From assembly GCA_963676235.1 (NCBI GenBank), contig OY781044.1, positions 372,001-436,000 on the forward strand: a stretch of 64,000 bases of DNA. Direction: 5' to 3'. The DNA is from JALNYB01 sp963676235 (GTDB lineage Archaea; Thermoplasmatota; Thermoplasmata; Methanomassiliicoccales; Methanomethylophilaceae). The position numbers and the translations under genes were made by a program. Position 1 is the first letter of the stretch. Each line of letters starts with the position of its first letter. Under the pieces are notes generated by a model. That model was given only the letters and a program-made list of their open reading frames with translations, had not been told where the DNA came from and searched no databases. Of this stretch, positions 53,395 through 63,462 are shown one piece after another.

Positions 53395-54915
53395 TCAGAG
53401 GATTGGATTCTTTTTGAGATTATCAAGATCCGAGATATACAATTCCCTGATATCCTTGATATCCCATTTCAACATCGCCAATCTCTCAAAACCGAATCCC
53501 CAGGCAAGTACCGGATATTTCACTCCGAAAGGTGCCAAGACCTCTGGTCTGAAAATCCCTGCTCCCCCTAATTCCATCCATTTTCCATTGAAGAACACTT
53601 CAAGTTCTAATGACGGTTCCGTATATGGGAAATATGCAGGCCTGATCCTTATCTGATCGAATCCCATCCTTGAATAGAACTCCTTGATTATCGATATGAG
53701 CATATTGAAATCTGCATGCTCATCGATGATTATACCTTCTATCTGTGTGAATTCAGGAAGATGTGTAGAATCTATTGATTCCTTCCTGAAGATCCTTGAA
53801 ATCGAAAAAGCCTTCTGAGGGGCATCAGGATGCTCGGCAATGAACCTGATACTACTTACTGTGCTATGTGTCCTGAGAAGCGCAGCCTCTGCCTTCTCTC
53901 TGGACCAATGACCTCCCCACCCCGTTGACCCCGTATCTCCACCGTTCTCGTGAATAGCTTTGATGGTTGCGACAAGATCCTCATCTTCGATCTTGATACT
54001 CTTAGGCTGATCTAGATAGAAAGTATCCTGTAGATCCCTTGCAGGGTGATCCTGAGGAGTATATAGAACATCCAGATTCCAGAATGCAGGTTGAATGTAT
54101 TCAGACGACATCTCTGTGAATCCCATGTCTGTGAATAATTTCCTTACCTCTGTTCCTAATCTTGAAAGCGGATGTTTCTTTGCAGGCGTGACAGCGGGTG
54201 CGAACGTCTGAATATCATATTTTCTGAAGTCAACGTTCTCCCATTCTCCACTCTGTATCAAACGGTCCGTAATATCTGTTACCTGCTTCTTGAGTTCAAT
54301 ACCTGAAGTAGCTGCCTTGTGGCCTTCTTCTGTAAGCTTTATCTCCCTTTTAGAAACGATCTTATCCTGAATCATTCCCTGACGGCCCTTTATATCCTTT
54401 ATCAACTTCGCATCTGCTTCGGATTCGGATACGGGTCCGCCAAGCATTTTCTCAAGAAGTTCTTCGTCTGGCATTTTAGAATTCAATGCCGTCTTTCCTA
54501 CTACTGTAAGAACAAGGTATTTTGCATCGCCTTCCTTGACAATATCTGCAAATCCCTTCCTTTTCAACCATCCTACGGCGATCTTATCCTCGCCATCAGG
54601 CATCTTCTCTGCCAGAGTGGCCATATCCATCTTTCCACCGGCAGCATCGATGAATATAATGGCACGTCTTTCTGGAAGACCATCCTTCACAATATCCGCG
54701 TTTGACAATTCATAAAATTTGAAGGTCTCTTCTTTGATCTCTGCAAGGCCTTTTGATGCCAGCCATGAAGCTGAACCCATTACCTCTACTTCAAGATCGA
54801 ATTTACCTGCTGCAATGAGGTCTGCGGGTGAACTCATACCATCTGTCTCTTCGAGAGCCATAAGCAGTCTTTTCTCATTATAGCTCAGTCCTTCAAGGAT
54901 CTCTGACATGTTCAT
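53395..54915 (-). CDS. pheS: phenylalanyl-tRNA synthetase alpha subunit
   Basis: Class II synthetase subunit, archaeal long form. An N-terminal winged-helix region of ~200 residues precedes the catalytic core, which has FWNLDVLYTPQDHPARDLQDTF (motif 2 region), FQI-type EFTQIEGI and GAGIFRPEVLAPFG-KYPVLAWGFGFERLAML (motif 3). 506 residues from the ATG at 54915, with GGTGA upstream. Beta subunit not in window. Confidence 0.95.
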   Translation of the reverse strand: MNMSEILEGLSYNEKRLLMALEETDGMSSPADLIAAGKFDLEVEVMGSASWLASKGLAEIKEETFKFYELSNADIVKDGLPERRAIIFIDAAGGKMDMATLAEKMPDGEDKIAVGWLKRKGFADIVKEGDAKYLVLTVVGKTALNSKMPDEELLEKMLGGPVSESEADAKLIKDIKGRQGMIQDKIVSKREIKLTEEGHKAATSGIELKKQVTDITDRLIQSGEWENVDFRKYDIQTFAPAVTPAKKHPLSRLGTEVRKLFTDMGFTEMSSEYIQPAFWNLDVLYTPQDHPARDLQDTFYLDQPKSIKIEDEDLVATIKAIHENGGDTGSTGWGGHWSREKAEAALLRTHSTVSSIRFIAEHPDAPQKAFSISRIFRKESIDSTHLPEFTQIEGIIIDEHADFNMLISIIKEFYSRMGFDQIRIRPAYFPYTEPSLELEVFFNGKWMELGGAGIFRPEVLAPFGVKYPVLAWGFGFERLAMLKWDIKDIRELYISDLDNLKKNPIL

Positions 54916-54919
54916 TTTA

Positions 54920-56041
54920 TCACCATTTGAAGCCATTGAAGGTCATACTGTCGACGATCTCTTTGGCCGCTTCTCTTTTCGCCTGATGTTCTTCGAGGAA
55001 AACATTGATCTTGTTCGTGAGTGCCATCTTACATTCTCCGCAGAGTATCTCTCCGGCCTTACACTTCACTATCATATCGTTGATCTTATTGTCGTCTTTC
55101 TCGAAAAGATAGTAATTGTACTTGAATACAGCGCAGACCTCGGGATTTCCGCCTTTGGCACGTTGCTCTTCAACTGTTGTGCATCCTCCAGTGAATGCCT
55201 TCCCAACCTTTTTCTTGACATCCTTAGCTGTATCTGTTGTATATATGGTCGCCATAGGATCAGAAGATGACATCTTGTCTCCACCGTTGAGTCCTGGACA
55301 CATCTTACAATACAACATCGTTGGCTTGGGATAATTGAGTCCTGGAGCTACGTCCCTTGCAACCCTGAAATGCGGATCCTGATCTATACCGCACGGTATG
55401 AGACACGGAACCTGTCTGCCTTCCATTTCTGTTGGAAGGAACGCGGGAGCCGCTTGAATCGTTGTGAAGAATATCGAACCGATGTTCGTGGAATTATCAA
55501 ATCCGAATACTGCCTTTGCCGTTGAAAAAGTAACCTTCTTAGCAACTTTCAATGAAATCGGATAAAGTTCTTTGATGCATTCAGTATCAAGAATGATCTT
55601 TGTAGTCTCAGGATCGAATCCCAATGCAACAAAATCCAATGCATTCTCATAAGCCAGTGATCTAGTCTCATCTAATGTAAGATCTTTGAAAAGGAATTTC
55701 TCATCATCGGTCATCTGGAACAGCATCGGGACTTTGAATGTATCTTGTATCCATTTGTTGAATATCCACGGCATCAAATGACCCAGGTGCGTGCTTCCCG
55801 ACGGGCCTCTTCCTGTGTACAAAAAGAATTTGTTACCTTTGTCATATTCATCAAGAAGCAGATTCAAATCCCTATGAGTATAGAATATGCCTCTTCTTAG
55901 CATGGGATGCACCTCGCCATATTTGCTCAGCCTTTTCAGAAGAGCGTCATCTATAGGAGTTGTACCGAATTTCTTCATCAGGAGATCATAATCTATGTCC
56001 CCCGTAACTTCCCAAGGTGTGACTTTGAAATTCTCTACCAT
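54920..56041 (-). CDS. trpS: tryptophanyl-tRNA synthetase
   Basis: 373 residues, class I. HIGH-type GPSGSTHLGHLMPW near 82, KMSK-type GDKMSSSDP near 251, matching archaeal/eukaryotic TrpRS. Four bases upstream of pheS, so the two synthetases form an operon. Confidence 0.95.
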   Translation of the reverse strand: MVENFKVTPWEVTGDIDYDLLMKKFGTTPIDDALLKRLSKYGEVHPMLRRGIFYTHRDLNLLLDEYDKGNKFFLYTGRGPSGSTHLGHLMPWIFNKWIQDTFKVPMLFQMTDDEKFLFKDLTLDETRSLAYENALDFVALGFDPETTKIILDTECIKELYPISLKVAKKVTFSTAKAVFGFDNSTNIGSIFFTTIQAAPAFLPTEMEGRQVPCLIPCGIDQDPHFRVARDVAPGLNYPKPTMLYCKMCPGLNGGDKMSSSDPMATIYTTDTAKDVKKKVGKAFTGGCTTVEEQRAKGGNPEVCAVFKYNYYLFEKDDNKINDMIVKCKAGEILCGECKMALTNKINVFLEEHQAKREAAKEIVDSMTFNGFKW

Positions 56042-56153
56042 GCTATGACCAGAACTGAGATTAATAACATCGTTTTTAAACTTTTGATGAAAATACTATT
56101 TTTAAAATTGTACAATCACATTCCTTAACTATACAAAGGACATTTTGGTGCCT

Positions 56154-56585
56154 ATGTGGAAGATACTTGGTAAGGATGCGATATATCTCGACATACCTTA
56201 CACAGCGAAAGACAGACTACTCGAACTTGCCGGAAACAGTGAGAAAGACAATACCTTCAAAGATCTGCTCAATGAGTCGGAACTTACATTCATACTAAAC
56301 GGTGAGACAGAATTTTGCTCGTTTATAGTCAAAGTTTCTGATGACCTCACACCGGAACAGATACAGCTCATGGCGGATGTAGTGTTGGATATTGTTAATA
56401 AATTCCAAGAACCGTTCATAACCGCAGAAAATGTAGAACAGAGATACCTTGTAATCATAACCAATAATAAAGAACCAGAACTTCTGGGCATAAACAAGAC
56501 CCCGGGAATGTCATCAGGAAAAATATTCAAACCTATCTTCGAAGCGTTAGATAAACCCGGACGTATGAACTCCGAATTCATGTGA
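56154..56585 (+). CDS. hypothetical protein
   Basis: 143 residues from the ATG at 56154; a TTG at 56145 is possible. Mixed α/β, acidic, no motif recognised. Overall shape (two βα units, TPEQIQLMADVVLDIVNKF) suggests a small soluble regulatory or RNA-related protein; unassigned. Confidence 0.55.
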   Translation: MWKILGKDAIYLDIPYTAKDRLLELAGNSEKDNTFKDLLNESELTFILNGETEFCSFIVKVSDDLTPEQIQLMADVVLDIVNKFQEPFITAENVEQRYLVIITNNKEPELLGINKTPGMSSGKIFKPIFEALDKPGRMNSEFM

Positions 56586-56593
56586 GAATAAAC

Positions 56594-57706
56594 TCATTTT
56601 TCTTCGGGTATTATCAATTTCCCGAAGTCATTTTTATCTCTTATAGGGGTGCCAGGAAAATCATCCAATGATCCATTGCTCAATTTTTCATCCAATCCCA
56701 TGAATATGGAAACAGGACGGAATATCTTCCATTTTGAAACGATATCATTGATTATAGATGACTCGAAAACAAGATAATACAGCATAGATACGAACCCTAT
56801 TATTGAAACGATCATAATGGCTGAAAGTACAATATAGTAGAGAACGGACATTATGTTTGATGTGTTTATCGCGACAATGACATACATTAAAGCGGCAAAC
56901 ACCGGAACTGCCATTCTCTTGAGCGTAGCCTTTATTCCATTGTACACTTTAAAATCACGATAATTTGTCTCTATCCTTACATTGAGTGATTTGAATATCA
57001 CCCAAGGCATCACTAACACCGGGATATAGAGTATAAGAGCGAACATAAACAACGGAATATTGGAACCAGTGCTGAGATTGATGAACATCGGATTCATTGA
57101 GATATATATCCAGATGAACATCCCTATCATAAGACCCAAAGACATCGAACCCCCCATCTCCTTCCATGGGATTTTGGTCCTTCTAAGTGAATAATTAAAA
57201 GTTATGTTCCTTGTATCAAGATCATCAGGAACATTGAACAAGAAGGCCACTAGTCTATCTGAGAGCGTGAGTTTCTTCTTGATGTTCACATACTCTATCA
57301 TGTGAATGACCCTGTAGAATATCATTCTCTGCAAAGCACATATGATCCCTACCACTCCTGCTGCACCTATCACTATGAACATGGAGAAAAATATCATATC
57401 AGAGGATACGTCGAATATCCACATGATCGGACCTGTGCATGCAATCACTATCAGTATCCAATATTTCAAGGAAATATACGCTATGATGCCACATATAAAG
57501 AACGGAGCTGCAAGCCATGGGATAAGATCGTAAGCTGAACCTCCATTGAAAATGCATTCATACAGAACATAAACAATACTCGATATTAGAGATACTACCG
57601 CTGCAACGATCATGAGCTTATCCACAGGACGCATGAGTGAAAGTCCTTCTGGTAACTGATCTGTCCAGAAATCACCCTTCATTCCTTTTTCAATGTGCAA
57701 ACTCAT
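56594..57706 (-). CDS. multi-helix membrane protein
   Basis: 370 residues with nine or ten membrane helices in two blocks separated by a cytosolic loop (~135-180) that contains a LSDRLVAFLFNVPDDLDTRNITFNYSL stretch. Resembles archaeal membrane proteins associated with type IV pilus-like systems only in general layout; no motif supports that. Overlaps the upstream gene by four bases (ATGA). Confidence 0.6.
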   Translation of the reverse strand: MSLHIEKGMKGDFWTDQLPEGLSLMRPVDKLMIVAAVVSLISSIVYVLYECIFNGGSAYDLIPWLAAPFFICGIIAYISLKYWILIVIACTGPIMWIFDVSSDMIFFSMFIVIGAAGVVGIICALQRMIFYRVIHMIEYVNIKKKLTLSDRLVAFLFNVPDDLDTRNITFNYSLRRTKIPWKEMGGSMSLGLMIGMFIWIYISMNPMFINLSTGSNIPLFMFALILYIPVLVMPWVIFKSLNVRIETNYRDFKVYNGIKATLKRMAVPVFAALMYVIVAINTSNIMSVLYYIVLSAIMIVSIIGFVSMLYYLVFESSIINDIVSKWKIFRPVSIFMGLDEKLSNGSLDDFPGTPIRDKNDFGKLIIPEEK

Positions 57707-58041
57707 TTCTTTTCCATCCGGATCTCAACATTTACCTTAGCTTTATCTCCGAGATAAACTCCTAATAAAATACCCATATTCTTGTTATTACCTGTGATTA
57801 TGGGACCAATATCATAATCTGTAATACCCTCTTTATGTGCTGCAGCTGAACCATCGCTGTTAGCCACCACTACATCCACAATCTTATCAGACGATATCTT
57901 GACGAATAACACCCTTTTAGGTTTCACATCAAAAGAACGTGTGACCACATTGCGATAACAACCTGAAGCAGTGTAATCTAGATCCCCTACGGAAATATCC
58001 GTTTCACTGAAGACCTGAACACTCTTTTCAAATAACGGCAT
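57703..58041 (-). CDS. small hypothetical β-rich protein
   Basis: 112 residues, soluble, β-strand-rich, no motif recognised. Translationally coupled to the downstream membrane protein, so the two likely act together. Confidence 0.6.
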   Translation of the reverse strand: MPLFEKSVQVFSETDISVGDLDYTASGCYRNVVTRSFDVKPKRVLFVKISSDKIVDVVVANSDGSAAAHKEGITDYDIGPIITGNNKNMGILLGVYLGDKAKVNVEIRMEKK

Positions 58042-58099
58042 TGCCTCTACACCTGTTGACTATGATATAGACATCCGAATTAATAGTGATTTCCAATAA

Positions 58100-59095
58100 T
58101 CACTCTATCTGAATGTCCTCTTGGAGTTCTTCTAGATCTGTAGAGAACTTCCACATCTTCGGATAATGGCCGCGATCCATGAATACACGGTCGACATTAA
58201 CCGCCTTTCCCTGATCGGCAGTCATGACCTTTGCAGAAGACATCGTCATCTTTCCGATAGCGATCAATTCTCCTCTTGCGGTCATAAGTGCTACAAGAGC
58301 ATTCTTCCGGATCTCATCATCCAACATATGAATTCCCTGAATATTTAGATCTGCGCCGTGGCATATAGCATCTACAGCCGTCGGTTTTACAACTACCTTA
58401 GGCAACGGATCTACAAGGACCTCCATCGGTTGAATAAGGCTTCTTAACCATTCTCCGCTTCCACGTTCCTGCCAAAATATATAGGCATCTGTAAGGTCGT
58501 GCAACGTAGCCGCATGTGCTTCCGTCATACATCCTGAACGAGAACGCCTAAGTTCCTGCATGTTCGCTCCACATCCTAGAACTTCGCCGATATCCATACA
58601 AAGTGTACGGATGTATGTTCCTGCATCGCATGCAACTCTGAATAATATCTCTCTTCCTCTGATTTGAAGGATCTCGATCTCTTTGATGGTCCTTATCCTC
58701 AGCTGTCTTTTTACTGCAGACCTCACCGGAGGTGTCTGATAGATCTTGCCGCAAAATTTTCCCATTACTTCTCTGACCCGCCTCTCAGATCTATCTGAAT
58801 GAATTCTCATCAAACAGATATACTCTTTATCAGAAGAAAGAACGATATCTGTCAAACGAACAGCTTTTCCCGTGCATATTGGAAGCACTCCACTGACATA
58901 CGGATCCAATGTTCCTCCGTGCCCTACCTTCTCGGTATGCAACGCATTCTTTACCCAAGCTGTCGCTTGATGCGAGGTAGGGCCTGATGGTTTATCCAGA
59001 GCGATAACGCCTGCATTTAGCAATTCTCCCACTGAACGATCGGAAGGTCTCTTTCCCCATTTATCGGGTAATGTCTTCGGATCTTTAATTAACAC
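58100..59095 (-). CDS. cbf5: tRNA/rRNA pseudouridine synthase Cbf5
   Basis: Catalytic subunit of H/ACA guide-RNA pseudouridylation. ALDKPSGPTSHQATAWVK, GHGGTLDPYVSGVLP with the catalytic Asp64, and a C-terminal PUA domain from about 240. 331 residues, GTG start overlapping the cmk stop by seven bases. Confidence 0.93.
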   Translation of the reverse strand: MLIKDPKTLPDKWGKRPSDRSVGELLNAGVIALDKPSGPTSHQATAWVKNALHTEKVGHGGTLDPYVSGVLPICTGKAVRLTDIVLSSDKEYICLMRIHSDRSERRVREVMGKFCGKIYQTPPVRSAVKRQLRIRTIKEIEILQIRGREILFRVACDAGTYIRTLCMDIGEVLGCGANMQELRRSRSGCMTEAHAATLHDLTDAYIFWQERGSGEWLRSLIQPMEVLVDPLPKVVVKPTAVDAICHGADLNIQGIHMLDDEIRKNALVALMTARGELIAIGKMTMSSAKVMTADQGKAVNVDRVFMDRGHYPKMWKFSTDLEELQEDIQIE

Positions 59096-59625
59096 GTACT
59101 AACACCTACAGCCTCGAGGATCGTGTCTACCACTTCATCAGGAGTGATATCATCGGTCAATATGATAACATCATAGACACTCTTGTCCTCGATATCTATA
59201 TCATAATACATTTTGTAACGTTTCGCCTCTGATGCCTGACGTGCAAGTGTATCCTTACACGCATTCTCGAGAGTTTCGCCCTCTCTTACACCGACTCTAG
59301 CCATTCTGACACTTGGTGAAGCATCTAGATATATCTTAAGGGCCGGAATATTATTCTTAGAAAGCATGTAGGCGGACAATCTAGATTCCAATATGATATC
59401 GGAGTTCGCACGGGCGGCCTCCAATATCTTGGAATCTATCATCTTGTCTATTGATGGATCCTTTTCGGCTAAAGAACTGAATTCTCTGAGGGTCATATTC
59501 CTATCGGCCGCAAGTTCACGAAATATCTGACCGAAGACGATTGCCTTGAGACCGAGTTTTTCCGAAATAGTCTTGCAAGCGGTCGTTTTTCCGGAACCCG
59601 GAGGGCCGCTGATAGTTATCCTCAT
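59089..59625 (-). CDS. cmk: cytidylate kinase
   Basis: Archaeal short CMP kinase, 178 residues. P-loop GPPGSGKTTA at 7-16, ESRLSAYML near 80 and ARVGVREGE near 110 for substrate contacts. Usual archaeal position between secY-DUF106 and cbf5. Confidence 0.93.
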   Translation of the reverse strand: MRITISGPPGSGKTTACKTISEKLGLKAIVFGQIFRELAADRNMTLREFSSLAEKDPSIDKMIDSKILEAARANSDIILESRLSAYMLSKNNIPALKIYLDASPSVRMARVGVREGETLENACKDTLARQASEAKRYKMYYDIDIEDKSVYDVIILTDDITPDEVVDTILEAVGVSTC

Positions 59626-59630
59626 TAGTT

Positions 59631-60320
59631 TCAGCTCTTGTGCTCTATACCGTCAAGATCTTTCAAACGTTTTCTCAAGAGAATGAATCTTACGATCCTA
59701 TTCTCAAGCTGTCCGATTGGTAAGCTGATCAATGTATAGATTATGATCCAAACAGGCATCACCCATAGAGTGTCCATGATATACTGGGGGCCCCACGGAA
59801 GATTGATTGTCAACAATTCGATCGGAACTATACCACAATCGAGGAAATACCAAACCCATGCATATATGGGAATAACGACAACCATGGTAACTGGCATGAT
59901 CTTCATCATGTCTGTGCTTGCTTTCATGGATTGCGCCATCATTTCTGGTTGCTTTTCCTGAAGTTTCTTTAGTTTGAATAAATTGTTTTCCAGTCTTGCC
60001 TGACGCATTTCTGCATTGAAAGCAGACTGGATCTGCTGTGATCTTGCCTGTGCGATGGGATCTGTCAAGAATCCTCTGATCACAGTGCTTAATGTGATCA
60101 TGATCAGACCAGCGATGATCAGAGTTAATACCGGCCATTTACCTCCGAAATTAATGAATTGGAACACTACGTTCAGTGCACCTCCGATCTGCTCTCTGAA
60201 ACTCATGACCACAAGCATTATGACCATGATCAACACCATGCCGATCATCGTGCCTTTCGGCATTCCTGGCATCTGTTGTTGCATTTGTTGCATGCTTTTG
60301 GGGGTTCCTGGATTAGGCAT
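59631..60320 (-). CDS. DUF106 membrane insertase-like protein (Oxa1/EMC3 group)
   Basis: 229 residues from the ATG at 60320, behind a GAGG site. Three membrane helices with a long cytosolic coiled coil between (AEMRQARLENNLFKLKKLQEKQPEMMAQSMK). This archaeal family (PF01956) is related to EMC3, TMCO1 and YidC and helps insert membrane proteins. Its place directly after secY supports that role. Confidence 0.9.
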   Translation of the reverse strand: MPNPGTPKSMQQMQQQMPGMPKGTMIGMVLIMVIMLVVMSFREQIGGALNVVFQFINFGGKWPVLTLIIAGLIMITLSTVIRGFLTDPIAQARSQQIQSAFNAEMRQARLENNLFKLKKLQEKQPEMMAQSMKASTDMMKIMPVTMVVVIPIYAWVWYFLDCGIVPIELLTINLPWGPQYIMDTLWVMPVWIIIYTLISLPIGQLENRIVRFILLRKRLKDLDGIEHKS

Positions 60321-60321
60321 T

Positions 60322-61860
60322 TCAGTCCTCTCCACCGAAGAATCCCCTCATCACAGGATTCATTTCCATCATTTGTTCACGTCCTACGGCTTCGTAGAAA
60401 TGAATCATGATTCCTACTGTCAGCAGCAAACCTGTACCTGATGCATTACCTGTCGTACCGATCATATCGGCACCGGCAGCCAACGCTCCGACCAGAGCTC
60501 CTGATAGAATCGTGATCGCCGGAATATATCTTTCCAACACACGCTTCAATACACGTGGATCTCTACGGAATCCAGGTATTTGCATACCAGACTTCTGAAT
60601 CTGATTAGCTACTGCTTCAGGCCCTAGGTTGGTTGTCTGAACCCAGAACTTTGCGAACATTATCGAACCCATCACCATTACTGTACCGTAAACGGCAACG
60701 TGACACATGTTCTGCAGTGCCGAATGACTATTACCGTAATTAGTAGGATCCAAGATAGGCATAAGCCAACCTGTTATCCCTGTAGGTGCCGACAGATACC
60801 ACGCTAGTCCACCTGCCGCAGTAGTACTTCCAGATTCGAAGAATCCGATAGCCGAATTACCTCCTAAGAATGGAATACTGCTTAGGAAACTATTGCTGTA
60901 TAACAACAATGCGATCATGCTGAAGTTCGCTAACAATGCAGACATCAAGATGACTGGGATATTACTTGCGTACATCAATTTGATCGGATATCTTCCTCTT
61001 GCACCTCTTGCATTACCGTGTGATAACGGCAATTCGATACGACTTGACTCCAGATATACAACCACTAGGAAGATCACTATCGTTCCTATCAGAGCTATCA
61101 TGGGATTTGGTTGACCCAAGAATATCAACTCGTATCCTCCACTTGCCAACCCATCAGACGACGTATTGAATAATACGTAGATCGCCTTTGGAATCGTTCC
61201 TGCCGGAGGATTGGACATGCTCATAGCCGCACTAGCGTCGTACGGATACCAGTTCAAAGCTCCTGTGAATACTGCTTGAGACACTCCTGCTGCGATAAAG
61301 AGAGAGATACCACTTCCGATACCCCATTTCGATACTACTTCATCGAACAGGAACACTAAGTATGATCCAACACACAGTTGGAGAATGATCAGGCCTTTCG
61401 ATCCGAATCCACCATAGGTTGCAACGAAGGCGTCAGAGGCGATCAGGTAACCGAATACCTGAGGTACTGCCTCTACGAATATCATTACAATGACCAATAG
61501 CTTCAAGACGGACTGATAGCAGGCCTTGTCATTCTTGTTCGTAAGGTCAAGCTTTATGATCTTGGCACCTACGAACAACTGCATGATGATCGAGGCTGTG
61601 ACGATGGGGCCTATACCTAGCTGCAGGATCGTACCTGACGCTCCTGCCATTATAGTCCTATATTGTGCAAATAAGTCTAGAGACTTTGCCTGATCTAGAC
61701 CGTATATGTACACATTGGTCATTACGAAGTACACGACCAATATGACAATGACCCACATCATCTTGGTCCTGAATTGCACATGGCCTTCAGGACGTTTGAC
61801 GGCGGGGAGCTTGTCGCCCAGTGGTTTAAACTTGTACAACAAGCTAGGTTGTTCTTCCAT
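60322..61860 (-). CDS. secY: preprotein translocase subunit SecY
   Basis: Protein-conducting channel subunit, 512 residues, ten membrane helices. The plug region ASGTILQLGIGPIVTASIIMQL near 75 and the C-terminal RDPRVLKRVLERYIPAITILSGA loop are diagnostic. Follows L15, the standard spc arrangement. Confidence 0.96.
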   Translation of the reverse strand: MEEQPSLLYKFKPLGDKLPAVKRPEGHVQFRTKMMWVIVILVVYFVMTNVYIYGLDQAKSLDLFAQYRTIMAGASGTILQLGIGPIVTASIIMQLFVGAKIIKLDLTNKNDKACYQSVLKLLVIVMIFVEAVPQVFGYLIASDAFVATYGGFGSKGLIILQLCVGSYLVFLFDEVVSKWGIGSGISLFIAAGVSQAVFTGALNWYPYDASAAMSMSNPPAGTIPKAIYVLFNTSSDGLASGGYELIFLGQPNPMIALIGTIVIFLVVVYLESSRIELPLSHGNARGARGRYPIKLMYASNIPVILMSALLANFSMIALLLYSNSFLSSIPFLGGNSAIGFFESGSTTAAGGLAWYLSAPTGITGWLMPILDPTNYGNSHSALQNMCHVAVYGTVMVMGSIMFAKFWVQTTNLGPEAVANQIQKSGMQIPGFRRDPRVLKRVLERYIPAITILSGALVGALAAGADMIGTTGNASGTGLLLTVGIMIHFYEAVGREQMMEMNPVMRGFFGGED

Positions 61861-61884
61861 CCAACATCTACTCCTCGATTATCT

Positions 61885-62307
61885 TTACTCGACGATGCTT
61901 CCGCCGGCAGCTTCGATCTTTTCGTGTGCCTTGGCGGATGCAACAGATACTGTCACATTAACTGCGACATCAATGTTTCCGTTTCCGAGTAACTTATCGA
62001 TACCCGCATTGGTCAGGTTGATATTATAGATATCCCCCTCTTTTGCGGCGAAGCCCAATGAAACGAAACGGTCGAGTTGCTCCAAGAGTTCGCTGATGTT
62101 GATAGTAGAGTTGGCCTCAACCATACACTGCGGTCTCTTGAAACCATGTCTTCCGAAATGATCTCTGTCGTATTTCAACATCCATATCTTACCGGTCTTA
62201 CTAAGTCCCGCGTTACCGCGACCTCCGGTAATACCTGCTCCACGTCCAGCTTTCTTTCCACGGCCGTGTGTCCTGGATCCTCTCATCTTTTTGGTTCTGC
62301 TTGGCAT
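61885..62307 (-). CDS. rpl15: 50S ribosomal protein L15
   Basis: 140 residues. Glycine-rich N-terminus SRTKKMRGSRTHGRGKKAGRGAGITGG and C-terminal FAAKEGD, SAKAHEKIEAAGG are diagnostic. Part of the ribosomal operon running into secY. Confidence 0.96.
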   Translation of the reverse strand: MPSRTKKMRGSRTHGRGKKAGRGAGITGGRGNAGLSKTGKIWMLKYDRDHFGRHGFKRPQCMVEANSTINISELLEQLDRFVSLGFAAKEGDIYNINLTNAGIDKLLGNGNIDVAVNVTVSVASAKAHEKIEAAGGSIVE

Positions 62308-62316
62308 TTTTTCACC

Positions 62317-62781
62317 TCACAGCATCCTGTTGACGAGATCGTTGATCGTTTCGCCCCTGTATCCGAGCGCTCCACCGTTCTGGTAAGAACGTTTGTTGCC
62401 CTCGTATCCCTTTATCGGGGGATGCAGGCGGAAGACGGGCTTCACAGCCTCAACGTCTCTCATCTTGTAGTTGTTCTCGATGATCGCTTTTGAAAGATCT
62501 TCAACTGTTGCGAAATCAGATTTCTCTTTAAGATAATCATCGGTGATCTCTTTGTCGCCGGCAAGTCTTCCGCGCATGCGGATCATTGCCGTGAGAGTGT
62601 CCTGATTGATCTCTCCCCACGTACAGTAATCTTTTATCATCTGGAGCATTCCCTTTGTGGATGCATTCTCGGGGACAACCACACAGTGGTTGACCCTGGT
62701 CAGGCCGAGAAGGCCCATTGTATGCTCGATATCACGATTGACATCGGGCTGTCCGCGTACACGAATAACTGCGAATGTCAT
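62317..62781 (-). CDS. rpl30: 50S ribosomal protein L30
   Basis: 154 residues from the ATG at 62781 (MTFAVIRVRGQPDVN), archaeal long form of uL30. The longer frame to 62964 runs inside rps5 and is rejected. Two bases separate it from the rps5 stop. Confidence 0.95.
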   Translation of the reverse strand: MTFAVIRVRGQPDVNRDIEHTMGLLGLTRVNHCVVVPENASTKGMLQMIKDYCTWGEINQDTLTAMIRMRGRLAGDKEITDDYLKEKSDFATVEDLSKAIIENNYKMRDVEAVKPVFRLHPPIKGYEGNKRSYQNGGALGYRGETINDLVNRML

Positions 62782-62783
62782 GT

Positions 62784-63461
62784 TTACTCCTCCTGGGAAT
62801 CGACATCGGTCTCGTTTATGGATATGCCGATAGGGCCTGGCACGATATTCAATCTGTTTGCCTGCTCCTCGGTTACCCTTATACGGGCAGTCTGTGTGAG
62901 TGCATCGAATGTTGCCATCGCATAGTTGACCTTTGTCTTTGTGTTTCCTGTTGCGAATCCCCATGAGTCGCGGACTCCGGCAAGTGTAAGAAGACTCTTT
63001 GCGACATCTCCAACTGCCAATCCGATACCCTGAGGTGCTGGTTTAAGGTAAACTGTTACTGATCCGGTACGTCCTATTACCTCGAAGGGCAATGAATGCA
63101 CCTGTCCGCATCCGCATTCCCATGATCCGCATCCTCTCTTGATCTCAATGATGTTGAGTTTTGCGTTATCGATGGCTTTTTTGATCGATGGTCCGACTTC
63201 CTTTCCTTTGGAACGTCCGATTCCGATGAATCCATCGCCGTTTCCGACGATACATGTCACCGCAAATCTGACCCTCCTTCCGGAGTCGGTCATCCTCTGA
63301 ACCATGTTGAGATCTATGACCTCATCTTTCAGGTCAGGAAGGAGAATGTCCACAATCTCTGCCTCACGAAGGGGCAGCCTTGTGGCCAATGCATCGCCCA
63401 TGGTTGTGACCTCGCCGTTAAGGACCATCTGGCCCAATCTTGTTTTCGGGATCCAATCCAT
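62784..63461 (-). CDS. rps5: 30S ribosomal protein S5
   Basis: 225 residues. RRVRFAVTCIVGNGDGFIGIGRSKGKEVGPSI and KPAPQGIGLAVGDVAKSLLTLAGV are the uS5 core; the middle CGSWECGCGQ is the archaeal cysteine-bearing insert. Confidence 0.96.
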   Translation of the reverse strand: MDWIPKTRLGQMVLNGEVTTMGDALATRLPLREAEIVDILLPDLKDEVIDLNMVQRMTDSGRRVRFAVTCIVGNGDGFIGIGRSKGKEVGPSIKKAIDNAKLNIIEIKRGCGSWECGCGQVHSLPFEVIGRTGSVTVYLKPAPQGIGLAVGDVAKSLLTLAGVRDSWGFATGNTKTKVNYAMATFDALTQTARIRVTEEQANRLNIVPGPIGISINETDVDSQEE

Positions 63462-63462
63462 T

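Noticed and set aside
62782..62964. N-terminal extension of rpl30 by 61 residues
   Set aside because: It overlaps rps5 in another frame, and the family starts at the MTFAVIRV methionine.
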